Source: Patescibacteria group bacterium
GTDB taxonomy: Bacteria > Patescibacteriota > Minisyncoccia > Phycocordibacterales > JAGLOS01
Direction of reading: 5' to 3'
Assembly: GCA_018814635.1 (NCBI GenBank)
Contig: JAHIYV010000132.1
Location: forward strand, 1 to 8,250
DNA length: 8,250 nt
Below the pieces are notes generated by a model, which saw only the letters and a list, made by a program, of their open reading frames with translations, had not been told where the DNA came from and made no database searches. The translations under genes were made by a program, and so were the position numbers. Positions 1 to 7,590 of the stretch are shown in pieces. How positions within the stretch are numbered: position 1 is the first letter of the stretch; every line of letters begins with the position of its first letter.

Positions 1-2
1 TA

Positions 3-545
<543 letters not shown>

Positions 546-550
546 AAAGT

Positions 551-1114
551 ATGTCAATTAGCGATATTATAGCAAAAATACTTTTAGATGCGTCAAAAAA
601 AAGAGATAGCGTTCTTAAAAATACAGAAATTCAATTACAAAAAATGCAAATTGAATCAGAGTCGCATTTAAAAGAATACGAAAAACAATATCAAAACGAA
701 ACCCAAAAAATTCTTGAGGAACATAAACGAAAAGTTACCCTTAGTGCTGAAAAAGAAGCAAAAAAGATTATAGAAAAAGCAAAATATGATACTTCAGATA
801 AAGTATTTGAAGATGCGTTGAAGCAATTAAGTTCTATGGATGGTTCACACTTCCAATGTATATTTACTGATTTTCTTCAAACATTACCCCAAGAAACAAA
901 TGGTCAAATTTTTTGTCCTGCCAAAAGGGTGTCTGTTATAAAAGAAACTTTAACACAGTTGGGTTTGTCTTATGGAATCGCAGTAGATAATACAATACAA
1001 GATGGATGGATTTTTAAAGCAAAACAATTTGATTACAACTTTTCGTTTAGTCAAATTATCAACCAAGCAAAACAAGATTTAGAAATTGATGTTGTAAAAA
1101 AATTATTTATTTAA
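551..1114 (+). CDS. ntpE: V-type ATPase subunit E (peripheral stalk)
   Basis: This 187-aa protein is the peripheral stalk (stator) subunit that links the catalytic head to membrane subunit I and resists rotation. Residues about 5-90 are a highly charged, Lys/Glu/Gln-rich helix of the kind that forms a coiled coil with subunit G/H. Residues about 95-187 form the globular head-binding domain; DGWIF (151-155) corresponds to the family's conserved 'GG-hydrophobic' segment, and the end, KKLF, is typical of the family. Identity rests on this architecture and on the position between K and C; overall sequence conservation is weak, as usual for E subunits. It begins 5 bases after ntpK, so translation may be coupled. 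Its partner G/H is not seen in the window. Confidence 0.88.
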   Translation: MSISDIIAKILLDASKKRDSVLKNTEIQLQKMQIESESHLKEYEKQYQNETQKILEEHKRKVTLSAEKEAKKIIEKAKYDTSDKVFEDALKQLSSMDGSHFQCIFTDFLQTLPQETNGQIFCPAKRVSVIKETLTQLGLSYGIAVDNTIQDGWIFKAKQFDYNFSFSQIINQAKQDLEIDVVKKLFI

Positions 1115-1128
1115 GCCACTGTTATAAA

Positions 1129-2100
1129 ATGAGCTCAAAATATACTTATGCAGCCACACGAGTAAAGGTTCTTGAACAAAAACTCCTTTCTGAAACACAG
1201 ATGGAGATGCTTTTAAGCGCTAAAAGTATTCCTGAAACGATAAAGGTTTTACAAAGCACATATCTTGCTCCGTTTCTTGCGAGTCAAAACCAGATTGATG
1301 TAACAACAGCCCTTGATAATAATATTCTTAATGCGAAACAATTACTTGTTTCAATTGTGCCAGATCCTGAAATTCTTGACATTTTGTGGGTTAAATACGA
1401 TTATCATAACTTAAAAGTTATTATTAAAGGAGAGCGTGGGCATATTGAAGATAATCAGATTTTAGAACTATGTTTTCACGGAGGAATATATCAACCAGAA
1501 GAATTATTGGAACACTATCACAAAAATACATTAGCCCAACTCAGCCTTTTTTTTGATGAAGCAAAAAGCGAAGCAAAGAAGACCTCTTGTATCTTTGAAA
1601 TAGATATAGCAATGAATATTTTTTATTTTAAGCATATTAAAAGTTTGGCGAAAAAATGTAAAAATACTTTTGCACAAGATTTTGTCCGTCTTCAAATTGA
1701 TCTTTTTAATATAAAAATGGCTTTGCGTTCTCATTCTTTAGGTTTGTTTGATTACACAAAAGTTTTTGTTGAGGGTGGAATTTTTTCAGATAATGACTTG
1801 AAAGATAAAGAATCTATATTTTTAAGCCTTCAAAAATTGGGTGGAAAAAAAATATGGAAAGAAGCAGTACAGGTATTTGAAGAAAACGGAAGCTTTGCTT
1901 CTTTTGAGAAAATAGCTGACAATTATCTAGCTTCGTTTCTAAAAAGTAAGAGCAATAATGTTTTTTCTGTTGCTCCAATTTTTTCATATTTTAATGCTCA
2001 AAAGAAAAATGCTCAAACAATAGGAACAATTCTTTCAGCCAAATATTCAGGGATGAAAGAAAAAGAACTCCGTACTATTCTTCGTAGGGTTTATACATAA
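1129..2100 (+). CDS. ntpC: V-type ATPase subunit C (subunit d, rotor socket)
   Basis: This 323-aa all-helical protein sits on the K ring like a funnel and receives the D/F shaft, coupling head rotation to the membrane ring. Family marks include the N-terminal YTYAATRVKVLEQKLL (5-20), the segment KYDYHNLKVIIKGE (89-102), DLFNIKMALR (191-200) followed by VEGGIFS (214-220), and a C-terminal block from about 282 (APIFSYFNAQ...LRTILRRVYT) that matches the family's closing helix pair. The length is normal for bacterial and archaeal C/d subunits (about 320-350). The gene follows ntpE by 14 bases. Its ATG is preceded by an A/T-rich leader without a ribosome binding motif. Confidence 0.93.
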   Translation: MSSKYTYAATRVKVLEQKLLSETQMEMLLSAKSIPETIKVLQSTYLAPFLASQNQIDVTTALDNNILNAKQLLVSIVPDPEILDILWVKYDYHNLKVIIKGERGHIEDNQILELCFHGGIYQPEELLEHYHKNTLAQLSLFFDEAKSEAKKTSCIFEIDIAMNIFYFKHIKSLAKKCKNTFAQDFVRLQIDLFNIKMALRSHSLGLFDYTKVFVEGGIFSDNDLKDKESIFLSLQKLGGKKIWKEAVQVFEENGSFASFEKIADNYLASFLKSKSNNVFSVAPIFSYFNAQKKNAQTIGTILSAKYSGMKEKELRTILRRVYT

Positions 2101-2117
2101 AATTTAGATTATAAATT

Positions 2118-2489
2118 ATGAGTGAAAATAAAGATATATATAACATAGCGATTATTGGACCAAAAGAAATTACTTTTGGATTTAAAACTTTAGGAGTAAT
2201 CCCATTGGAAGCAAAAAATAGCGATGAAGTTTTGGCTGTTCTAAAAAAGATTAAAAAAGATATTGACGAGAATCGCGTAGATGTTCAAAAGTTTGCTATG
2301 GTTATGGTAATTGAAAACTTATTAGAGACTGTACCGAATGATGAAATTGCAAAAATCACAAGTGGAGCATTACCCGCTGTGCTCGTGCTTCCTGGACTAG
2401 AAGGATCTTGCGGAGCTGGTGTGTCTAAGTTAAAACAATTAGCAGAGAAAGCCATTGGTTCAAATATTTTAGCACCTGATACCAAATAA
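2118..2489 (+). CDS. ntpG: V-type ATPase subunit F (central stalk)
   Basis: This 123-aa protein is the small central-stalk subunit (F in V/A nomenclature; the E. hirae gene is ntpG, archaeal naming atpF). It binds the D shaft and strengthens or regulates coupling. The Rossmann-like fold signature is visible: IAIIGPKEITFGFKTLGV (10-27, equivalent to the family's 'iGd.dtv.GFrLaGi'), a central hydrophobic strand MVMVIENLLE (61-70), and the late loop VLVLPGLEG (88-96) before the terminal helix containing KAIGSNIL. It is slightly longer than the usual ~100-110 aa at both ends. It lies 17 bases after ntpC and 46 bases before ntpA, the widest gap in the operon. Confidence 0.92.
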   Translation: MSENKDIYNIAIIGPKEITFGFKTLGVIPLEAKNSDEVLAVLKKIKKDIDENRVDVQKFAMVMVIENLLETVPNDEIAKITSGALPAVLVLPGLEGSCGAGVSKLKQLAEKAIGSNILAPDTK

Positions 2490-2535
2490 CATTTTCAATT
2501 TTATATTTTATAAGCAGTAATTAAATTTAATCATT

Positions 2536-4356
2536 ATGGAAAACGCAACAGAGCAGGAGGGGATAGTGGAAAAAGAAAATCAGGAAAATATGACAGGAAA
2601 AATTGTTCGTGTCAGTGGACCTCTTGTTCAAGCGGACGGTATGCGGAACGCGCAGATGTACGAAATGGTTAAAGTGTCTGATAAAAAACTTCTAGGTGAA
2701 ATAATTGAATTAAATGGTGACATTGCTTCAATTCAGGTCTATGAAGATACAACAGGTATTGGTCCTGGTGAAGATGTATATCGTACAAAACAAACAATGT
2801 TTGTTATGCTTGCGCCTGGACTTTTAGAATCAACTTATGATGGCATTCAACGACCACTCAAATTACTTGAAGAAAAATCAGGAAATCATTTTATTACCAG
2901 AGGTATTGAAGTAGCAGGAGTTGATTTAGAAAAAAAATGGGATTTTCAACCGATAGTCAAAATAGGAGATACAGTTGAAGAAGGTGATATTTTGGGAGAA
3001 GTTCAAGAAACAACTCTTGTGATGCATAAAATAATGACACCCCAAGCAATTTGCGGAATAGTTAAAGAAATAAAATCTGGTAAGTTTAATGTTGAAGAAA
3101 CTATTGCTGTAATTGAAACCAAAGATGGCGCTAAAAAAGAAATTCAAATGCTTCAACGGTGGCCAATTAGAAAACCGCGATTATCAAAAGGAAAAATTTT
3201 TCCAGATACGCCAATGGTAACGGGTACTCGTTCCATTGATTCCTTTTTTCCAATAGCTAAAGGTGGCGCTGGTTGTATTCCTGGACCTTTTGGCGCGGGT
3301 AAAACTGTTACTCAACAGAGCATAGCAAAATACTGTGATGCGCAAGTGATTGTTTATGTTGGATGTGGAGAACGAGGGAATGAAATGACAGAAGTGTTAA
3401 ATGAATTTCCTCATCTTTTAGATCCAAACACAGGAGAGCCATTGATGAAAAGAACTATTTTGATTGCCAACACTTCAAATATGCCAGTTGCCGCGCGTGA
3501 AGCTAGTGTTTATACAGGTATTACAATAGCGGAATATTATCGGGATATGGGGTATTCTGTCGCTCTTATGGCAGATTCAACTAGCCGTTGGGCGGAAGCT
3601 ATGCGTGAAATATCGGGGCGTATGGAAGAAATGCCTGGAGAAGAAGGTTATCCCGCCTATCTTTCATCAAAAACAGCCGAGTTTTATGAACGAGCGGGGC
3701 GTGTAAATTGTTTGGGTTCTGATAGAAGAACGGGGGCGCTTACTGTTATTGGCGCAGTATCGCCTCCGGGTGGTGATTTATCTGAACCCGTATCACAAGC
3801 AACACTCCGTGTTACCAAATGTTTTTGGGGACTTGATGGCGCGTTGGCTTATAAAAAACATTTTCCTTCCATAAACTGGCTTACTTCATATTCGCTTTAT
3901 GTTGATAATTTTAAGATTTATTGGAAAGAACAAATTGCTGATGATTTTGCTGAAATTAGAATTGAAGCAATGACGCTTTTACAACAAGAAGCAAAGTTAA
4001 CGGAGATTGTTCGTCTTGTTGGTATGGAAGCATTATCCAATGAAGAAAAATTAGTACTAGAGATAGCAAAGTCTATTAGAGAAGATTTCTTGTTTCAAAA
4101 TGCATTTGATAAAGAAGACGCTTACACACCCCTTGATATTCAATATAGAATATTGAAAGCCATTGTAACGGTTTACAGAGAAAGTATTTCGTTGATGAAA
4201 AAAGAAGATTTTGACTTCAACACATTTAGAAAATCAGAAACTATTCAAAAATTAAAAACATTAAAGAACTTAAAAACACAGGAAGAATTTGACGCTTTCC
4301 GAAAGAAAACAAGAGAAGACATAAGCGCTTTCAATTTAGAAACATCTACAAATTAA
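2536..4356 (+). CDS. ntpA: V-type ATPase catalytic subunit A
   Basis: This is the nucleotide-hydrolysing subunit of the A3B3 head. The N-terminal barrel begins at TGKIVRVSGPLVQA (20-33) and is followed by APGLLESTYDGIQRPL, then the A-specific 'bulge' insertion (about residues 130-210). The P-loop GPFGAGKT is at 250-257 with K256. GERGNE (278-283) carries the catalytic Glu E279 and R280, the Walker B segment is SVALMADSTSRW with D347, and GRMEEMPGEEGYP (361-373) follows. All key catalytic residues are present, so the enzyme should be active. The 606-aa reading is longer than usual (about 580-590) because of a Glu/Gln-rich N-terminal tail of about 19 residues. Two in-frame alternatives exist: a GTG at 2566 preceded at 5 bases by AGGAGG (596 aa), and an ATG at 2590 (588 aa) that matches the usual family start. 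The start given here is therefore uncertain. Confidence 0.97.
   Translation: MENATEQEGIVEKENQENMTGKIVRVSGPLVQADGMRNAQMYEMVKVSDKKLLGEIIELNGDIASIQVYEDTTGIGPGEDVYRTKQTMFVMLAPGLLESTYDGIQRPLKLLEEKSGNHFITRGIEVAGVDLEKKWDFQPIVKIGDTVEEGDILGEVQETTLVMHKIMTPQAICGIVKEIKSGKFNVEETIAVIETKDGAKKEIQMLQRWPIRKPRLSKGKIFPDTPMVTGTRSIDSFFPIAKGGAGCIPGPFGAGKTVTQQSIAKYCDAQVIVYVGCGERGNEMTEVLNEFPHLLDPNTGEPLMKRTILIANTSNMPVAAREASVYTGITIAEYYRDMGYSVALMADSTSRWAEAMREISGRMEEMPGEEGYPAYLSSKTAEFYERAGRVNCLGSDRRTGALTVIGAVSPPGGDLSEPVSQATLRVTKCFWGLDGALAYKKHFPSINWLTSYSLYVDNFKIYWKEQIADDFAEIRIEAMTLLQQEAKLTEIVRLVGMEALSNEEKLVLEIAKSIREDFLFQNAFDKEDAYTPLDIQYRILKAIVTVYRESISLMKKEDFDFNTFRKSETIQKLKTLKNLKTQEEFDAFRKKTREDISAFNLETSTN
2555..2592 (+). 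promoter_or_regulatory. Alternative start sites of ntpA
   Basis: Inside the first codons of ntpA, AGGAGG occupies 2555-2560 and an in-frame GTG follows at 2566-2568 with a 5-base spacer, which is a textbook ribosome-binding arrangement. A further in-frame ATG at 2590-2592 has AGGA at 2582-2585, and the protein starting there (MTGKIVRVSGP) aligns with the normal subunit A start. The ATG at 2536 has only an A/T-rich leader, like the other genes of this operon. The purine run could also be simple coding for Gln-Glu-Gly. Confidence 0.4.
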
Positions 4357-4393
4357 TAATTTGGTTAACTTAATAATTTTTAATTAAAATAAT

Positions 4394-5776
4394 ATGCAGA
4401 AAGAATATAAAACAGTGCAATCTATTTCAGGACCACTTCTTATTGTTGGCGGAATAGAAGGGGTTAAATATGATGAGCTTGTAGAAGTTCAAATTCCTGG
4501 CGAGAAAAATTATCGGTTGGGAAAAGTGCTTGATATTTCAAAAGACAAAGCAGTGGTACAAATGTTCGCTTCCACAACTGGCGCGCAAACTGCTGGAACA
4601 AAAGTACGTTTTCGTGGAGAAACACTTAAATTAAATGTTTCAAAAGATATGTTGGGCAGAGTTTTTTCCGGAGGAGGAGAAATTCTTGATGGTGGTCCAA
4701 AAATTATTCCAGAAAAAAAATTAGACATCGCGGGTGCGCCAATCAATCCATATTGTCGTGAATTTCCAGATGATTTTATTCAAACGGGAATTTCTTCCAT
4801 TGATGTTTTGAATACTCTTGTGCGAGGCCAAAAACTTCCTATTTTTTCAGGATCTGGTTTACCGCACTCACGACTAGCTGCTCAAATAGCGCGTCAAGCT
4901 AAGGTAACTTCGGGAGAAGATTTTGCGATTGTTTTTGGAACAATGGGAGTTACTTTTGAAGAAGCGGAATATTTTCGCAAAGAATTTGAAAAGACTGGAG
5001 CGATATCTCGTACTGTTATGTTTCTTAATACGGCAGCCGATCCTGTGGTGGAACGAATCGCGACACCACGATTAGCTTTGACGGTGGCGGAACATTTAGC
5101 TTTTGAACACGATATGCACGTTCTTGTTATACTAACTGATATTACCAATTACGCGGAAGCTTTGCGAGAAGTTTCCTCAGCGCGGAAAGAAGTGCCAGGC
5201 AGGCGTGGTTATCCAGGATATCTTTATACTGATTTTTCTACTCTTTATGAAAGGGCTGGGCGTGTTAAATCTAAAAAGGGGACTATTACACAAATTCCTA
5301 TCCTAACAATGCCAGACGATGACAAAACTCATCCAATTCCAGATTTAACAGGATATATTACCGAGGGACAATTTATAATATCGCGGGAACTTAATACTAA
5401 TGGGGTATTTCCTCCCGTAGATGTGCAGGGTTCGCTTTCTAGATTATGGTCAGCTGGCGTAGGTGAAGGAAAAACACGAGAAGATCATGCGAGCGTTAAA
5501 GATCAATTATTCGCGTCATACGCGCGAGGGAAAGAAGCGCGTGAACTTGCAGTTGTGCTGGGAGAATCATCACTTGATGACACCGATCGCGCGCACCTAA
5601 AATTTGCTGATAATTTTGAAAAGGAATTTATAAACCAAGGAGAGCAAACAGAAAGGACAATTGTGGAATCTCTTGATCTTGGTTGGACACTATTAAAAAC
5701 ATTACCTCAAGAATCTCTGAAAAGAATAAAACCTGAAATGATCGCGAAGTATATGCAAGGAGCTGAGAAGAAATAA
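4394..5776 (+). CDS. ntpB: V-type ATPase non-catalytic subunit B
   Basis: This 460-aa protein alternates with subunit A in the head and supplies residues to the A-site ATP across the interface, including the arginine finger. The N-terminal barrel starts at [20 protein letters not shown]. The degenerate nucleotide loop SGSGLPHSR (152-160) lacks the GKT of a true P-loop, as expected for [14 protein letters not shown] and the block [20 protein letters not shown] (307-326) are diagnostic of the family. SLSRLW contains R350, at the arginine-finger position. The length is standard (about 458-465 aa) and nothing is missing. It starts 37 bases after ntpA, and its stop lies 1 base before the ntpD start. 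Confidence 0.97.
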   Translation: MQKEYKTVQSISGPLLIVGGIEGVKYDELVEVQIPGEKNYRLGKVLDISKDKAVVQMFASTTGAQTAGTKVRFRGETLKLNVSKDMLGRVFSGGGEILDGGPKIIPEKKLDIAGAPINPYCREFPDDFIQTGISSIDVLNTLVRGQKLPIFSGSGLPHSRLAAQIARQAKVTSGEDFAIVFGTMGVTFEEAEYFRKEFEKTGAISRTVMFLNTAADPVVERIATPRLALTVAEHLAFEHDMHVLVILTDITNYAEALREVSSARKEVPGRRGYPGYLYTDFSTLYERAGRVKSKKGTITQIPILTMPDDDKTHPIPDLTGYITEGQFIISRELNTNGVFPPVDVQGSLSRLWSAGVGEGKTREDHASVKDQLFASYARGKEARELAVVLGESSLDDTDRAHLKFADNFEKEFINQGEQTERTIVESLDLGWTLLKTLPQESLKRIKPEMIAKYMQGAEKK

Positions 5777-5777
5777 T

Positions 5778-6413
5778 ATGACAATATTAAAAGTAACACC
5801 TACACGAATAACTCTTCTGAATCTCAAGAAAGAGCTCAAAGTGGCGCAAAAAGGGTATAAACTTCTCAAAGACAAAAGAGATGGGTTAATGAAGAAGTTT
5901 ATGGAAATCATTAGAACAACTCGCCAGTTGCGTGAAGCTGTTGAAGAACAACTAGGTAACGCATTTTCTTTTTATGTAAAAGCAACCGCGCCCATTCATC
6001 CAAAAACTATTGAGGCGGCTTTTCTTGTTCCTGATATTACAACAACATTGACCGTTGATGTAAAAAATATAATGTCCGTGCCAATACCTCAATTTCATAT
6101 CAAAAAAGAGGGGTATGCTTTTTCTTATGGAATTTTAGAAACCAACGGTGATCTTGATAATGCTATAATAAAATTTGATAAAGTGTTTTGCGATATGGTA
6201 AAGCTCGCTGAACTTGAAAAAACAGCAGAAAACTTAGCAAAAGAAATAGAACGCACAAGACGACGAGTAAGCGCATTAGAAAATACAAGAATACCTAACC
6301 TAGAAGACACCATTCATTTCATCACTCAACAACTAGAAGAACGAGCTCGCGATGCTATCGTCTCAACCATGCGAGTAAAAGCAATGATCATAGCGAAAGA
6401 AAACCTTTTCTAG
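5778..6413 (+). CDS. ntpD: V-type ATPase subunit D (central rotor shaft)
   Basis: This 211-aa protein is the rotor shaft that turns inside the A3B3 head and plugs into subunit C with help from F. The two long antiparallel helices typical of the family are visible. The N-terminal one starts at VTPTRITLLNLKKELKVAQKG and contains KLLKDKRDGLMKKF (28-41). The C-terminal one contains RRVSALENTRIPNLEDTI (162-179) and ends in ERARDAIVSTMRVKAMI. The middle section (about 70-125) is the variable head of the shaft. The length is normal. Only 1 base separates it from ntpB, suggesting coupled translation; an AGGAG at 5758-5762 is about 15 bases from the ATG, too far to be a clear ribosome binding site. 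It is the last ATPase gene before a terminator-like region. Confidence 0.94.
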   Translation: MTILKVTPTRITLLNLKKELKVAQKGYKLLKDKRDGLMKKFMEIIRTTRQLREAVEEQLGNAFSFYVKATAPIHPKTIEAAFLVPDITTTLTVDVKNIMSVPIPQFHIKKEGYAFSYGILETNGDLDNAIIKFDKVFCDMVKLAELEKTAENLAKEIERTRRRVSALENTRIPNLEDTIHFITQQLEERARDAIVSTMRVKAMIIAKENLF

Positions 6414-6423
6414 TTGGTGGTTA

Positions 6424-6452
6424 AAGTGAAGGAAGCCGAGTTTCTTTCACTT
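6424..6452. repeat. Stem-loop in the convergent spacer
   Basis: A 12-bp stem (AAGTGAAGGAAG at 6424-6435 with TTTCTTTCACTT at 6441-6452, two G-U pairs as read on the + strand) closes a 5-base loop, 11 bases past the ntpD stop. No strong T-run follows on either strand, so it may act as an mRNA 3' end protecting structure or a weak terminator rather than a canonical one. Confidence 0.5.
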
Positions 6453-6490
6453 ATTGTCATCCCGTTGCGGAAGCGGAAGTCGTGAACGAG

Positions 6491-6529
6491 TGAGCGAGGT
6501 TCAACCTCGCTCAAGTAAAATTCTTTTTT
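6491..6529 (+). terminator. Probable terminator of the ATPase operon
   Basis: A perfect 10-bp stem TGAGCGAGGT (6491-6500) / ACCTCGCTCA (6504-6513) closes a 3-base loop. It is followed, after a 10-base A-rich gap, by TTC and a run of six T (6524-6529). Stem strength and position (78 bases after ntpD, between convergent genes) fit an intrinsic terminator. The distance from stem to T-run is longer than ideal, so the call is not certain. The convergent gene on the other strand stops at 6535, right beside the T-run. Confidence 0.6.
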
Positions 6530-6534
6530 GATAG

Positions 6535-7275
6535 CTACTTTTTTAGCCCGTTAAGCGCAGTTATCTCAATATTTTTATTGATATTTTTACTATTAAAATC
6601 AGCTATTCTATTCTGAACATTTAAAGGAAAAATCGTTTTAATCTCTTTTGAATACAGCGAACCGTTTCTCGGTACTTCATAAGAAAATTTACTTATATCA
6701 TAAAATGACAATTGGTTTGGATAGTCTATTTTAGTTGGTACCGATAATCCGCTCAATTCCTTCAGTTTTCCATTTTGCATAATAAACTCTCCACAGCGAA
6801 CCCAAACATACAGCGGGAACAGGCCATTTTCTGTTGGATTTAAATTTTCGACAACGCAAAAATTGTGGCTGTCAGTTGTTGTTTTCCAACTAAAATATTT
6901 TTGCGTTAAAAGATAATCCGTAATAGCTTTTTCCACTTGATCATTGCCAAAGCTAGATGTGGTTGATTTTTTACAACAAATACAAGGGCATTTCAAGCCA
7001 ATAACATCGCTTAAATAATCTTCTGAATTTTTACAAAACTGCTCGTTTTTATTGTCCCGGCGAAATTCTAAATCACCTGCTCTTTCATCATCTAAAATAT
7101 TTACTATTTCCCCGCCTTTTTTCGTGCATTCTTCCGCAGTAATTCCAACTTGGCTAACAATTTCAGGCTGAACCTTTTTGTTATAAAGAAAAAATCCCAC
7201 ACCGGCAAAAACTGCCAATATTATTATTGATAAAACAATCAAAACATATTTATTCATTTTAATAGTTTGTTTCAT
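6535..7275 (-). CDS. Membrane-anchored Cys-rich protein of unknown function
   Basis: I do not recognise a characterised family. The 246-aa protein starts with a short Lys-containing N-terminus and one hydrophobic helix (about residues 9-31, rich in Ile/Leu/Val) without a lipobox, followed by charged YNKK. This fits an anchor with the rest of the protein outside the membrane. The outer part has eight cysteines: C50, C81, the cluster CPCICC (C96, C98, C100, C101), C140 and C161. A segment from about 112 to 225 (VEKAITDYLLTQKYFSW ... LFPLYVWVRCGEF ... SYEVPRNGSLY) looks like a small mixed domain that I associate with uncharacterised proteins of Patescibacteria. The start could also be Met7 (MNKY). 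It lies 8 bases after the XRE regulator gene and is probably co-transcribed with it. It is convergent with the ATPase operon and has no evident link to it. Confidence 0.7.
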   Translation of the reverse strand: MKQTIKMNKYVLIVLSIIILAVFAGVGFFLYNKKVQPEIVSQVGITAEECTKKGGEIVNILDDERAGDLEFRRDNKNEQFCKNSEDYLSDVIGLKCPCICCKKSTTSSFGNDQVEKAITDYLLTQKYFSWKTTTDSHNFCVVENLNPTENGLFPLYVWVRCGEFIMQNGKLKELSGLSVPTKIDYPNQLSFYDISKFSYEVPRNGSLYSKEIKTIFPLNVQNRIADFNSKNINKNIEITALNGLKK

Positions 7276-7283
7276 GGGTCTTC

Positions 7284-7490
7284 TTATTTTATTAAATCCT
7301 CAATTGAAACTCCAAGGGCCTTGGCGATTTTCGCCATGGTTTGGACACTTGGCTTATTAACTACACCGCTTTCAACTTTAGTAAGCGTTGTATATTTAAC
7401 ATCAGCCTTCTTTGCTAAATCATCTTGGGTCAAACCAAGTTTAGCTCTCGCTTTCTTAATATTTTTACCTATTGTTTTTCCACTTGTCAT
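7284..7490 (-). CDS. XRE-family HTH transcriptional regulator (Cro/C1 type)
   Basis: This 68-aa protein is essentially a single Cro/C1-type DNA-binding domain. After a short basic start, IGKNIKKARAKLGLTQDDLAKKADVKYTTLTKVESG contains helix 1, the TQDDLAKKADV helix 2, and the VKYTTLTKVESG recognition helix. It ends with PSVQTMAKIAKALGVSIEDLI, the usual closing helices of HTH_3 domains. There is no ligand-binding or protease domain, so it resembles small phage- or toxin-antitoxin-type repressors. It is the first gene of a likely two-gene transcript with the membrane protein at 6535-7275. Two palindromes overlap its candidate promoter at 7505-7544, which would suit autorepression. Target and signal cannot be read from the sequence. 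Confidence 0.9.
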   Translation of the reverse strand: MTSGKTIGKNIKKARAKLGLTQDDLAKKADVKYTTLTKVESGVVNKPSVQTMAKIAKALGVSIEDLIK

Positions 7491-7504
7491 AGTTTCAATC
7501 TTTT

Positions 7505-7544
7505 GATAGTATCGTAGTATAGTGGTACTATTCTAAATTATCTA
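7505..7544 (-). promoter_or_regulatory. Candidate promoter and operator of the XRE module
   Basis: On the minus strand, TATACT (7521-7516) is a good -10 box, and TAGATA (7544-7539) lies 17 bases upstream as a 4/6 -35 box. The predicted transcript start is near 7509, about 19 bases before the regulator ATG. Two palindromes overlap these elements: ATAGT-GGT-ACTAT (7519-7531) in the spacer and edge of the -10 box, and GATA-G-TATC (7505-7513) at the transcript start. Their centres are 16 bases apart. This is a typical layout for a self-repressing XRE protein, but binding is inferred. The larger palindrome could instead belong to the insertion sequence end. Confidence 0.45.
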
Positions 7545-7548
7545 TTTT

Positions 7549-7557
7549 TGGTATAAT
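7549..7557 (+). promoter_or_regulatory. Candidate extended -10 promoter of the transposase
   Basis: TGG followed by a perfect TATAAT (7552-7557) forms an extended -10 element 27 bases before the transposase ATG. No good -35 box is found 16-18 bases upstream, which extended -10 promoters tolerate. The predicted transcript start is about 7563-7565, giving a leader of about 20 bases. Confidence 0.5.
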
Positions 7558-7560
7558 ATA

Positions 7561-7590
7561 AAGCATAATTATTAATATAATTCTATGCTT
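7561..7590 (+). repeat. Inverted repeat enclosing the transposase start codon
   Basis: AAGCATA (7561-7567) and TATGCTT (7584-7590) are perfect 7-base inverted copies, and the second arm contains the ATG start codon at 7585. In RNA they would form a 7-bp stem with a 16-base A/T-only-plus-one-C loop, which could mask the start codon. If transcription starts at 7563-7565, the outer pairs would be lost, so the effect depends on the real start. Confidence 0.35.

Noticed and set aside
1531..1734. Short minus-strand open frame inside ntpC, and similar ones inside ntpA, ntpB and ntpD
   Set aside because: All are antisense to conserved ATPase genes, with no family resemblance or start signals.
2520..2531. 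Perfect 12-base palindrome ATTAAATTTAAT before ntpA
   Set aside because: Made only of A and T in very AT-rich DNA, so likely to arise by chance; no evidence for an internal promoter or operator.
7267..7506. 79-codon hydrophobic open frame on the + strand
   Set aside because: It lies exactly opposite the XRE regulator, whose helix-turn-helix motif is clear; its hydrophobic character comes from the antisense reading of Lys/Asp/Glu-rich codons.
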